Shown: positions 46,060-53,870 of the stretch, piece after piece
How positions within the stretch are numbered: the stretch's first letter is position 1
Layout: every line of letters begins with the position of its first letter
Assembly: GCF_918797525.1 (NCBI RefSeq)
Contig: NZ_OU963893.1
Location: 2,294,001-2,358,000, forward strand
Source of the DNA: an unidentified bacterial endosymbiont
Lineage (GTDB): Bacteria > Pseudomonadota > Gammaproteobacteria > Enterobacterales > Enterobacteriaceae
Direction: 5' to 3'
Length of the DNA stretch: 64,000 nt
Made by a program: the position numbers and the translations under genes
The notes under the pieces: model-generated
Database searches by the model: none
What the model was told of the DNA's origin: nothing
The model's input: only the letters and a program-made list of their open reading frames with translations

Positions 46060-47138
46060 GGCTTCGCCTCCCGCGTATCGATAGTGACCTGCACCGACAT
46101 GCCCGGACGCAGTTGCGCTGAATCCTCAGCGCTGCCCAATACTTCGATGCGCACCGGAATGCGCTGGGCAATTTTGACAAAGTTACCCGTGGCGTTATCC
46201 GGCGAAATGGCGCTGAACTCACCGCCGGTGGCCGGAGAGATACTCTCCACCCGGCCCTGCCAGGCTTTATTGTTTAACGCGTCGACGGTGAACGTCACCG
46301 GCTGCCCGACGCGTATAGTGGCCAGCTGGGTTTCTTTGATATTGGCAATCACCCAGTGCTGAGGGGGAACCAGCGTGGTGAGGTGCGTCCCGGCGCTCAC
46401 ATATGCCCCCAGACGGACCGCAATTTGACCAAGCTGACCGTCACGCGGGGCGACAATGCGGGTGTTTTGCAGGTCGATTTGCGCCAGCTCCAGCGCGGCC
46501 TTGGCATTGTCCACGTCCGCCCTGAGCGCATCATCATTGACGATAACTGACTGCAGATCCTGCCGCGACATCTCAAGCGTGGCCCCGGCCTGGTCAATAT
46601 CCGCGCGGCTCTGGGCGGCGCTGGCCAGCGCCGCATCGCGCTCGCGGATGGAGAGTGAACCGTCTGCGGTTAAGGCCTTCACGCGTTTCAGGTCGGCCTG
46701 GTACTTCAGACTTTGCGCGCGGGCGTTTTTCAGGGCGGCCTCGTTTTTAACGATCACCGCCTCGGCGCTTTTACGCTGCTGCAGGTTATTACTCAGCGCG
46801 GCTATTTTCATTGCCAGCTGGGCCTGGGCCTGATGGACGCGCTGGCGATAGATACGGTCATCAATCTGTAACAGCAGATCGCCTTTTTTGACCTGCACGA
46901 AATCCTGAACATTCACTTCAGTGATATATCCATTCACCTGTGGGCTGATAAACGTGGTCTGGCCGCGCACGTAGGCATTATCGGTAAACTGCGCATGACG
47001 GGTGAACGGCGGCAATTGCCAGGCATAGAGGATCACCAGTACGCCGACAATCGCGATCGCCGTGGCGGTGAAAACCGATACCACGCGGACATTTTTGCGG
47101 GTGTTGGCCTGCTCTTTAGCGGCATCCTGCTGACTCAT
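46056..47138 (-). CDS. EmrA-type membrane-fusion (HlyD) protein
   Basis: The 360-residue adaptor has one membrane anchor (about residues 20-40), the lipoyl half-motifs TFISPQVNGYITEVNVQDFV and IVAPRDGQLGQIAVRLGAYV, and a coiled-coil hairpin between them (residues about 95-200). It links the MFS pump to the OMF. It is the middle gene of the operon, 33 bases after the MFS gene and overlapping the OMF gene. E. coli EmrA is 390 aa. Confidence 0.93.
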   Translation of the reverse strand: MSQQDAAKEQANTRKNVRVVSVFTATAIAIVGVLVILYAWQLPPFTRHAQFTDNAYVRGQTTFISPQVNGYITEVNVQDFVQVKKGDLLLQIDDRIYRQRVHQAQAQLAMKIAALSNNLQQRKSAEAVIVKNEAALKNARAQSLKYQADLKRVKALTADGSLSIRERDAALASAAQSRADIDQAGATLEMSRQDLQSVIVNDDALRADVDNAKAALELAQIDLQNTRIVAPRDGQLGQIAVRLGAYVSAGTHLTTLVPPQHWVIANIKETQLATIRVGQPVTFTVDALNNKAWQGRVESISPATGGEFSAISPDNATGNFVKIAQRIPVRIEVLGSAEDSAQLRPGMSVQVTIDTREAKP

Positions 47139-47171
47139 AACTTCTCCTGAAACATCATAGTGTTAAATCCA

Positions 47172-48824
47172 TTAATGATTGCCGGTCGCTTTCCTGAGCG
47201 CCATGCGGGCGGTGATGCGCAGGCGCAGCAAGCGCCAGAGAATCCACACCAGGGTGGCGGCGGCAATACAGGCCGTCAGTAAATAAGTATCGTTGTAAGC
47301 CAGAATGTTTGCCTCGAGCGCGGTCACCGTCTGTAGCTGGGTGATAGCCTGCGTCCCGAGCAGCGAGCTGTCGCCGATCAGGCTTTGGTACAGGCGGGTA
47401 TAGGCCTGAATACGTTCACTAACCAGCGGGTTAAGGGTGGTGAGCTGGTCGGCCAGCAGGCTGGAGTGATACTTCTCGCGCCAGGTCTGGAAGGTGCCGA
47501 GAATGGCGGACCCAAGCAAACCGCCCAGGTTCTGGCTCATACCAAACATCACCGAAAAGCTGACCAGGTTTCGCGGCTCGGCGATTACCCCACCTATCGC
47601 GGCCAGCATAGCCGGGGCCAGGAAAAAGGCGCTGCCGAAACCTAACAGGAACTGGCTCAGCACCAGCTGGTCCGGGCGCGTCAGGTTGTTAGACTGGCTG
47701 TCCAGCAGCGAGGCCACAATCATCAGCGCCAGCGAGGTGACGATCGGCCAGGCCAGCTTTGTCGGTTTGATCGTCAGACAACTGGCAACGATACCGCAGG
47801 CAATACCGGCAAATATCGCCCACGCCAGATGCGTCATCTGTTCGTTTTGCAGGCCAACATACTGTAACCAGCCAATGACCCCGGTGTTCTGTTCCGCCAG
47901 CACGATGCGAATTAACAGCATGATTAACCCTAGTCGCAGGATGCTGCCGCTCGACAGCCAGCGGGTATTAAGCAACGGGTTGGTGCGGCCGTGTTCGAAG
48001 GTGATAGCCGCAACGATCAATACCAGCGATAACGCCAGTGACCAGCCGATCCACGGGGCTTCAAACCACCAGACGAGACGGCCCAGAGAAAGCACCGCGC
48101 ACAGCAACGCCATGCCCGGGGCCAACAGAAAGAAGGTGACAAAGTCTTTTTTCTCGAACACCTTACGCCGATCGCCCGGCGGCAGCTTGAGCACCATCAC
48201 GCAGGCCAATGAAACCAGAGCCAGCCCCAGCTCGAAGAAATAGAGCCCGCGCCACTCATCAAGCTGAAGCAGTTCGGTAGAGAATAGCCGGGCAAGGGGA
48301 ATAGCCAGCGAGGAGCCGGTGATACCGATCGTCAGCGCCTTAAGACGGTGCTTTGCAGGCCAGGCCTGGATCTGATAGTAAATGCCCAGCGAACTGAGCG
48401 CGGCGGCGACCATTCCGTGTGCGGCGCGGACCATCAGCGCGGAGCTTAAGTCGTTTACAAACAGGTGGAAGAAGGTGACCAGCACATACAGCACCAAAAA
48501 TCCTTCGGTGAAGGCGCGCAGACCGTACTGCTGGCGAAATTTTACCAGCAGCAGGTTGATCGAGACGTTGGTCATAACGTAGACGGCAGGCAGCCAGGCA
48601 ATTTCTGTCGACCAGGCACTGAACGTTCCCTGCAGGTTTTGCAGATTGGCGGCGACCACCGCGTTGCCCAGAGCGCCCGTCAGACACACCAGCAGGCCAA
48701 CGATGCCATAGGCAACTCGCTTTGGTGTACGGTGAACCGGCGTCGAGGGCGAACCCAGCAGGGCAGGTTTTTCATGAGGCTGCCACTCGCGAGGAGCATA
48801 GGGGTCGCGTTGGGGCAGGCGCAT
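47172..48824 (-). CDS. EmrB-type DHA2 MFS multidrug transporter
   Basis: The 550-residue protein has 14 predicted membrane segments and the DHA2 pattern, with VVAANLQNLQGTFSAWSTEI at the first segment, PAVYVMTNVSINLLLVKFR, and the second-half LVSFSVMFGMSQNLGGLLGS. It exports a drug or fatty-acid-like compound in exchange for protons. I chose the ATG at 48824 (MRLPQRDPYAPREW); an in-frame GTG at 48884 lacks a ribosome site and lies inside the -10 area. The operon MFS-HlyD-OMF is complete; its regulator is not adjacent. Confidence 0.88.
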   Translation of the reverse strand: MRLPQRDPYAPREWQPHEKPALLGSPSTPVHRTPKRVAYGIVGLLVCLTGALGNAVVAANLQNLQGTFSAWSTEIAWLPAVYVMTNVSINLLLVKFRQQYGLRAFTEGFLVLYVLVTFFHLFVNDLSSALMVRAAHGMVAAALSSLGIYYQIQAWPAKHRLKALTIGITGSSLAIPLARLFSTELLQLDEWRGLYFFELGLALVSLACVMVLKLPPGDRRKVFEKKDFVTFFLLAPGMALLCAVLSLGRLVWWFEAPWIGWSLALSLVLIVAAITFEHGRTNPLLNTRWLSSGSILRLGLIMLLIRIVLAEQNTGVIGWLQYVGLQNEQMTHLAWAIFAGIACGIVASCLTIKPTKLAWPIVTSLALMIVASLLDSQSNNLTRPDQLVLSQFLLGFGSAFFLAPAMLAAIGGVIAEPRNLVSFSVMFGMSQNLGGLLGSAILGTFQTWREKYHSSLLADQLTTLNPLVSERIQAYTRLYQSLIGDSSLLGTQAITQLQTVTALEANILAYNDTYLLTACIAAATLVWILWRLLRLRITARMALRKATGNH

Positions 48825-48868
48825 AACGGCTTTACCTTTGGAAAAGTTGAATAGTGAGCGGGCTAATG

Positions 48869-48909
48869 ATTCTACGTCTGACACAAATCATAATTCAAGT
48901 GAATATGAT
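48869..48909 (-). promoter_or_regulatory. Promoter and operator-like palindrome of the efflux operon
   Basis: On the minus strand TTGAAT (48893-48898) and TAGAAT (48869-48874) are spaced 18 bases, a plausible sigma-70 promoter. The -35 lies inside an imperfect inverted repeat (48887-48909), ATCATAATTCA-AG-TGAATATGAT, of the size bound by MarR-type repressors. The regulator is not encoded nearby. Confidence 0.45.
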
Positions 48910-49077
48910 TATCGCACGTTTTCGCGGCACATCATTGCCCGTTTGCGCAACCTTTGCCGCAAACGGGCATTTGCTGTTTCAAATATGTAACATCTTCATT
49001 GTAGTGATCGGTTTCTTTTATGAGATATCTCACAAAAACAGCGCGATAGAGTAGGCAAGTGATCCTGTGATAGTAGC

Positions 49078-49104
49078 TTTTAACAATAAGTTTACTTGTT
49101 AAAA
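49078..49104 (+). promoter_or_regulatory. Perfect 9-bp inverted repeat upstream of aldA
   Basis: TTTTAACAA (49078-49086), nine-base spacer, TTGTTAAAA (49096-49104), ending 24 bases before the aldA start. It is likely an operator or transcript hairpin. E. coli aldA responds to fucose, CRP and ArcA, but I could not match this palindrome to one of those sites. Confidence 0.5.
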
Positions 49105-49128
49105 ACAGTGTAATTACAGGAGCAGGTC

Positions 49129-50568
49129 ATGACAGTATCCGTACAACACCCGATGTATATTGATGGACGGTTTGTTCCCTGGCAGGGTGATGCCTGGATT
49201 GATGTGATCAACCCGGCAACCGAAGAGGTCATCTCCCGTATTCCCGATGGGGGGGCTGAAGATGCGCGCAAAGCGATCGACGCCGCTCAGCGCGCGCAGG
49301 CACAGTGGGAGGCGCAGCCCGCCATCGAACGCGCCCGCTGGCTGCGTAAAATTGCAGCCGGGATCCGCGAGCGTGCCAGTGACATCAGCGCGCTAATCGT
49401 GGCCGAAGGCGGCAAAATCCAGCAACTGGCGGAAGTGGAAGTTAACTTTACCGCAGACTATATCGATTATATGGCCGAGTGGGCGCGCCGCTATGAGGGC
49501 GAAATTATCCAGAGCGACCGTCCCGGGGAGAATATTCTGGTATTTAAGCGCGCGCTGGGGGTTACCACCGGGATCCTGCCGTGGAACTTTCCCTTCTTCC
49601 TTATTGCCCGCAAGCTCGCGCCCGCGCTGCTGACCGGCAATACCATAGTGATTAAGCCGAGCGAATTTACGCCCAATAATGCTATCGCCTTCGCTAAAAT
49701 TGTCGACGAAATCGGCCTGCCCAAAGGGGTTTTTAACCTGGTATTAGGGCGCGGCGAAACCGTGGGACAGGAGCTGGCGGGGAACCCGAACGTGGCGATG
49801 GTGAGCATGACCGGAAGCGTTGGCGCCGGGGAAAAAATCATGGCTGCGGCGGCGAAAAACATTACCAGAGTGGGGCTGGAGCTGGGAGGCAAAGCACCGG
49901 CTATTGTGATGGACGATGCCAACCTGGAGCTGGCGGTAAAAGCGATTGTCGATTCCAGGGTGATCAATTCCGGGCAGGTGTGTAATTGTGTCGAGCGGGT
50001 CTATGTGCAAAAAGGCATTTACGACCGCTTTGTCAATCGCCTTGGTGAGGCAATGAAAGCCGTCCAGTTTGGTAATCCCGCCGAGCGTACCGACATCGCA
50101 ATGGGGCCGCTGATTAACGCCGCCGCGCGTGAGCGCGTGGCGCAAAAGGTCGCCCGGGCGGTAGAGGAAGGGGCGAAGGTGGTTCTCGGCGGCAAGGCGG
50201 TTGCCGGAAAAGGGTATTACTATCCGCCAACGCTGCTGCTGGATGTGCGACAGGATATGGCCATCATGCATGAAGAGACCTTCGGCCCGGTGTTGCCGGT
50301 GGTGATGTTCACCACGCTGGAAGAGGCGCTGACGATGGCTAATGACAGCGACTACGGGTTAACCTCCTCTGTTTATACGCAGGATCTGAACGTCGCCATG
50401 AAGGCCATTAACGGCCTGAAGTTTGGTGAGACCTATATCAACCGCGAAAACTTTGAAGCGATGCAGGGCTTCCATGCGGGCTGGCGTAAATCAGGGATTG
50501 GCGGGGCAGATGGTAAACACGGGTTGAATGAATATCTGCAAACGCAGGTTGTCTATCTTCAGTCCTGA
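49129..50568 (+). CDS. aldA: Aldehyde dehydrogenase A (lactaldehyde/glycolaldehyde dehydrogenase)
   Basis: The 479-residue NAD-dependent enzyme oxidises L-lactaldehyde and glycolaldehyde. The nucleophile is Cys285 (SGQVCNCVERV), the general base lies in LELGGKAPAIV (about residue 251), and the NAD motif is MTGSVGAGEKI near residue 228. Length equals E. coli AldA (479 aa). The ribosome site is AGGAGCAGGTC. It is followed by an intrinsic terminator, so it is a single-gene unit. Confidence 0.96.
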   Translation: MTVSVQHPMYIDGRFVPWQGDAWIDVINPATEEVISRIPDGGAEDARKAIDAAQRAQAQWEAQPAIERARWLRKIAAGIRERASDISALIVAEGGKIQQLAEVEVNFTADYIDYMAEWARRYEGEIIQSDRPGENILVFKRALGVTTGILPWNFPFFLIARKLAPALLTGNTIVIKPSEFTPNNAIAFAKIVDEIGLPKGVFNLVLGRGETVGQELAGNPNVAMVSMTGSVGAGEKIMAAAAKNITRVGLELGGKAPAIVMDDANLELAVKAIVDSRVINSGQVCNCVERVYVQKGIYDRFVNRLGEAMKAVQFGNPAERTDIAMGPLINAAARERVAQKVARAVEEGAKVVLGGKAVAGKGYYYPPTLLLDVRQDMAIMHEETFGPVLPVVMFTTLEEALTMANDSDYGLTSSVYTQDLNVAMKAINGLKFGETYINRENFEAMQGFHAGWRKSGIGGADGKHGLNEYLQTQVVYLQS

Positions 50569-50573
50569 TCTGC

Positions 50574-50603
50574 GTCTCCCCCTCTGCATGCGGCGGGGGA
50601 GAC
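50574..50603 (+). terminator. Intrinsic terminator of aldA
   Basis: GTCTCCCCC (50574-50582), 12-base loop, GGGGGAGAC (50595-50603), then GGTTTCG; a 9-bp perfect stem just after the aldA stop. Confidence 0.68.
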
Positions 50604-50705
50604 GGTTTCGTGAGGAGACATCGCTGAAAAACAATTCATAAAAATAATGAATTTTTAGCTAAAGCGGATTATGTTGGCGCGGTAACCGTTTTTTCAGGAA
50701 ATCTC

Positions 50706-51236
50706 ATGCGCACTCGATATACAGGCCTGCAAATTGGTATTCACTGGTTGGTGTTTTTACTGGTCATCATCGCCTACTGTGCGATGGAGTTAAGAGGCTA
50801 TTTCCCCCGCACCGCGCGCCCGCTCGTTAACATGACCCACGTCTCGTGCGGTATCGCCATCCTGGTATTAATGGTCGCGCGTCTGCTGGTGCGCCTTAAA
50901 TTCCGTGCGCCGCCCATTCAACCAAAACCGAAGGCGATGATTATCGGCATGTCGCATCTGGGACACTTAATCGTCTACCTGTTGTTTATTGCCCTGCCGC
51001 TGATTGGCATTGTGATGATGTACAACCGTGGACATGACTGGTTGGCCTTTGGCATGGTGATGCCGCATGCGGCGCAATCGAATTTTGATGTGGTGGATGT
51101 GCTCAAGGAGTGGCACGTGACGCTGGCAAAACTGGGCTATTTTGTTATTGGTCTGCACGCCCTTGCGGCGTTGATGCATCACTATTACTGGAAAGATAAC
51201 ACCCTCCTGCGCATGATGCCGAATAAACGGCAGTAA
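50706..51236 (+). CDS. cybB: Cytochrome b561 CybB
   Basis: The 176-residue inner-membrane diheme cytochrome has four membrane segments and the conserved heme-ligand histidines: IHWLVFL near residue 13, MTHVSCGIA near 45, and a pair in the C-terminal half (KEWHVTLAKLGY, GLHALAALMHHYYW). Length equals E. coli CybB, a superoxide:ubiquinone oxidoreductase. aldA-cybB neighbourhood is as in E. coli, without gapC. A CAGGAAATCTC ribosome site precedes the start. Confidence 0.94.
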   Translation: MRTRYTGLQIGIHWLVFLLVIIAYCAMELRGYFPRTARPLVNMTHVSCGIAILVLMVARLLVRLKFRAPPIQPKPKAMIIGMSHLGHLIVYLLFIALPLIGIVMMYNRGHDWLAFGMVMPHAAQSNFDVVDVLKEWHVTLAKLGYFVIGLHALAALMHHYYWKDNTLLRMMPNKRQ

Positions 51237-51245
51237 CGCTGTAGC

Positions 51246-51273
51246 GATGCCCTGCCGCGTTCTGCAGGGCATC
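51246..51273. terminator. Bidirectional terminator between cybB and ydgJ
   Basis: GATGCCCTGC (51246-51255), loop CGCGTTCT, GCAGGGCATC (51264-51273): a 10-bp perfect stem between convergent genes, with CTT following on the plus strand. Confidence 0.68.
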
Positions 51274-51285
51274 CTTCACGCGTCA

Positions 51286-52353
51286 TTATTGCAGATGAGC
51301 GCGTTCTTCCGCCGTCAGCGCCAGCGTCTGGGTGGATCCGGTCTCTGAGGATTTCACCGCCGCTTCCAGCACCGCCATGACCGCCAGAGCCTCGACGGGA
51401 TGCACCGGGTTATCGATTTTACCCGTCAGCGCATCGCGTACGTGGAGGTAATACTGGCGCTGATCGCCTTTCGGCGTTTTCAGCGCCTGCGCGTCGCCAT
51501 TAGCGTCAAACAGCACCATATCATCGCTGTCTTCTCCCCAGCTTTCGCTGCCCGGGGTTACGCCTGCCAGAAGCTGAACTTCCTGCTGATCAATACGCCC
51601 CTTCACCACGCTGGCTTTATCGCCATGCACGGTAAAGCGTGATGTTCCACCTGCAACCAGCATGCTGCAATGCAAAATGACCTTATGCTTCGGGTAGTTC
51701 AGAACGACGTGCGCCCAGTCGTTAATTTCCGCGCCGTCACGCAGGGTGGCGATGTTTCCCTGTACCGACTGAGGCAGGCCAAAGAGCTGCAGCGTCTGGT
51801 CAATCAAATGCGGCCCGAGGTCAAACCATAATCCGCTCCCCGGGACGTTTTGCTCTCGCCAGCGCACGCGAACTTCCGGGCGGAAGCGGTCAATATGCGA
51901 TTCCAGGAGCTTTACCTTTCCAATACGGCCTTGCCCGATAACCTGCTTAATGCCGAGAAAGTCGCTGTCCCAGCGGCGGTTATGAAACACGGAGAGCAGG
52001 CGTTGCTTTTCCTGCGCCAGGGCAATCAGCTCCCGGGCTTCCTGCATATCAAGGGTGAAGGGCTTATCAACCACCACATGTTTACCGGCGTTCAGGGCCA
52101 GCGCCGCCAGCGGCGCGTGGGTGGCATTCGGCGAGGCGATGACCACCAGGTCGATATCCGGATGATGAATCGCTTCCTCCGGGGTAGAGACAACCTGAAC
52201 ATCCGGCAGATCGCGCTTCACTTTCTCTTCATCGCCGGAAGAGACCACCGTTAGCCTAAGCCCTTCGACAGACTGGATAAGCGGGGCATGAAACGTTTTG
52301 CCGACAAAGCCATACCCAATCAGCGCAATGTTAATGGTCTTACTGTTATTCAT
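51286..52353 (-). CDS. ydgJ: YdgJ-like Gfo/Idh/MocA oxidoreductase
   Basis: The 355-residue NAD(P)-dependent sugar oxidoreductase has the N-terminal GYGFVGKTFHAPLI, VASPNATHAPLA near residue 77, and the conserved catalytic motif EKQRLLSVFHNRRWDSDFL. E. coli YdgJ is 346 aa. I chose the ATG at 52353 (TGGAGCTCGTT upstream); the frame starts four codons further up with GTG. A DeoR-family regulator gene lies 13 bases upstream on the same strand; the pair forms a small operon, not the E. coli neighbourhood of ydgJ. Confidence 0.87.
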   Translation of the reverse strand: MNNSKTINIALIGYGFVGKTFHAPLIQSVEGLRLTVVSSGDEEKVKRDLPDVQVVSTPEEAIHHPDIDLVVIASPNATHAPLAALALNAGKHVVVDKPFTLDMQEARELIALAQEKQRLLSVFHNRRWDSDFLGIKQVIGQGRIGKVKLLESHIDRFRPEVRVRWREQNVPGSGLWFDLGPHLIDQTLQLFGLPQSVQGNIATLRDGAEINDWAHVVLNYPKHKVILHCSMLVAGGTSRFTVHGDKASVVKGRIDQQEVQLLAGVTPGSESWGEDSDDMVLFDANGDAQALKTPKGDQRQYYLHVRDALTGKIDNPVHPVEALAVMAVLEAAVKSSETGSTQTLALTAEERAHLQ

Positions 52354-52366
52354 AACGAGCTCCACG

Positions 52367-53110
52367 TTAGTTCGCGCAAATCGTGACCTGCAATGCGCCA
52401 GTATCCCCGGCTTCAGCCCAGGGACGGTCTAAAAACAGTTGATGAATATCGGTTAACCCGCAAACCAGCCAGGGTTCGCAGCGGTTCAGTTTGAGGTGGT
52501 CGGTAACAATCCAGTGCTGGCGGCTCGCCGCCAGCATGGCCCGTTTCACCTCGGCATCCGCTTCCTGGCTGGCGCTTAAGCCAAGCTCAGCATGGATCGC
52601 GCAGGCGCCGAGAATGGCAATATCCGCCCGATAGCGTGAGAGAAGAGCGAGGGTCGCGCTGCCAGCGAACAGGCGCTGCTGTATGTCCCATTTCCCGCCG
52701 AGCAGAACCAGTTCAATGTCCGTCCGCTCGCTGAAAAGTTGGGCAATATCCAGCGAGGGGGTAATGACGGTCAGCGGGCCTTTCAGAAAGGCGGCGACGG
52801 CCAGAACCGTGCTACCCGCATCCAGAAACAGCGTTGAACCTGCCGGAACGCTCTGCGCGACCCGTTTCCCGAGGCGCTGTTTGGTTTCAGGCAGCAGTGA
52901 ATTTCTGCCCTGGCGGTTCATGGCCGAAAGATCAAGCGCAATGGCGCCGCCGTGGTTTTTCTGCGCCAGCCCACGGGTTTCCAGATCGGTCAAATCGCGG
53001 CGGATAGTATCAGCAGAAACCTGCAGTTTTCGCGCAAGCTCGCTGATGCTGGCTTGACCCTGTTCGCTGATGATCTCCAGAAGATGTCTCTGGCGGGCGG
53101 TTTTGTGCAT
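52367..53110 (-). CDS. DeoR-family transcriptional regulator
   Basis: The 247-residue regulator has an N-terminal helix-turn-helix (KTARQRHLLEIISEQGQASI, then SELARKLQVSADTIRRDLTD and LETRGLAQKNHGGAI) and the DeoR sensor domain with LFLDAGSTVLAV and VLLGGKWD, which bind phosphosugars in relatives. I chose the ATG at 53110; the frame extends 25 codons further with no ribosome site. It probably regulates the downstream ydgJ-like gene, which starts 13 bases after it. Confidence 0.88.
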   Translation of the reverse strand: MHKTARQRHLLEIISEQGQASISELARKLQVSADTIRRDLTDLETRGLAQKNHGGAIALDLSAMNRQGRNSLLPETKQRLGKRVAQSVPAGSTLFLDAGSTVLAVAAFLKGPLTVITPSLDIAQLFSERTDIELVLLGGKWDIQQRLFAGSATLALLSRYRADIAILGACAIHAELGLSASQEADAEVKRAMLAASRQHWIVTDHLKLNRCEPWLVCGLTDIHQLFLDRPWAEAGDTGALQVTICAN

Positions 53111-53870
53111 CGTGACTTTAACCCTGCAAAATATCGCAATAAACTGCATATTACAGCAAATTGTCGAAATGTGAATCTGTTGCACTCAGGTTTAAGCAGG
53201 ATGGAGTACAACATTCAGGGCGAGAAATGTTACGGTTACATGGCGTAATAATTGAAATATTATTAGTCAGTTATAAGAAATCTCTCAGAAATGTTAACAG
53301 CAGTATACTTTTATCATTTCATTTAACATTTCAGGTTATATGGCCGAAAAGTTGACAATAAACCATCTATAATCCCGCTAATTTATTTTTCTCTGGCATT
53401 AAAATCTAAATAAATGTTTATCTTAAGAGTAAAATATCGCTTTGCCGTCACTAATTACGTAAGCTGACAGTACTTTGAAAATCTTTGTGTCTGATGCGTG
53501 AGTAAATTAACGCAAAAATGTGCGGCGTGTTATTTGAAAATTTTACTTAAATAACAAGGGTTTTTAGAGCTTCATTCGAAAGGTGTTTTTTAAGCATTTG
53601 TCCAGAAATCTAAGGATTTTTCTTATACGTAACACCTCGTTAACATTGAAGGTGTAGTTGCGTATAACTCATTTTGGTAGACTGCAATTCAGTTTTAGGA
53701 ATAAGTAAATTCTTAATTTTTTATAGGCCTTAGGGCGACTCCATCTCCGCGGAAATGGGTATGGGGAACTTTTCCTCCAAATTGAGGGAGAGAGTGAAGG
53801 ATAATTTTCTAATTTTTATACCTCTTTTGGATCGGTATTTCCGTAAAGCTCAGAATCTGGGGGGTAGAAA
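53111..53870. other. 760-bp AT-rich leader region of the adhesin operon
   Basis: No gene recognised. It contains a perfect 10-bp inverted repeat GAAATGTTAA (53288-53297) / TTAACATTTC (53323-53332), AT-rich blocks, and a good promoter near 53640. The size of the region is unusual for a 445-codon gene and suggests complex control of the adhesin operon. Confidence 0.6.
53640..53668 (+). promoter_or_regulatory. Candidate promoter for the TolC-like and adhesin genes
   Basis: TTAACA (53640-53645), 17-base spacer, TATAAC (53663-53668): five of six matches at each hexamer and ideal spacing. Transcription would start near 53675, giving a leader of roughly 195 bases before the TTG start codon. Confidence 0.5.

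Noticed and set aside
47172..48884. GTG at 48884 as the start of the MFS pump
   Set aside because: No ribosome site, and it lies between the likely -35 and -10 of the operon promoter.
50569..51285. A RydC-type small RNA next to cybB
   Set aside because: RydC is near cybB in E. coli, but no matching sequence is seen here.
53344..53376. TTGACA and TATAAT near 53353-53375 as a promoter
   Set aside because: They are only 10 bases apart, too close for a sigma-70 promoter.
53111..53870. A c-di-GMP riboswitch in the adhesin leader
   Set aside because: I could not match the leader to the conserved GEMM core by eye; only generic hairpins are visible.
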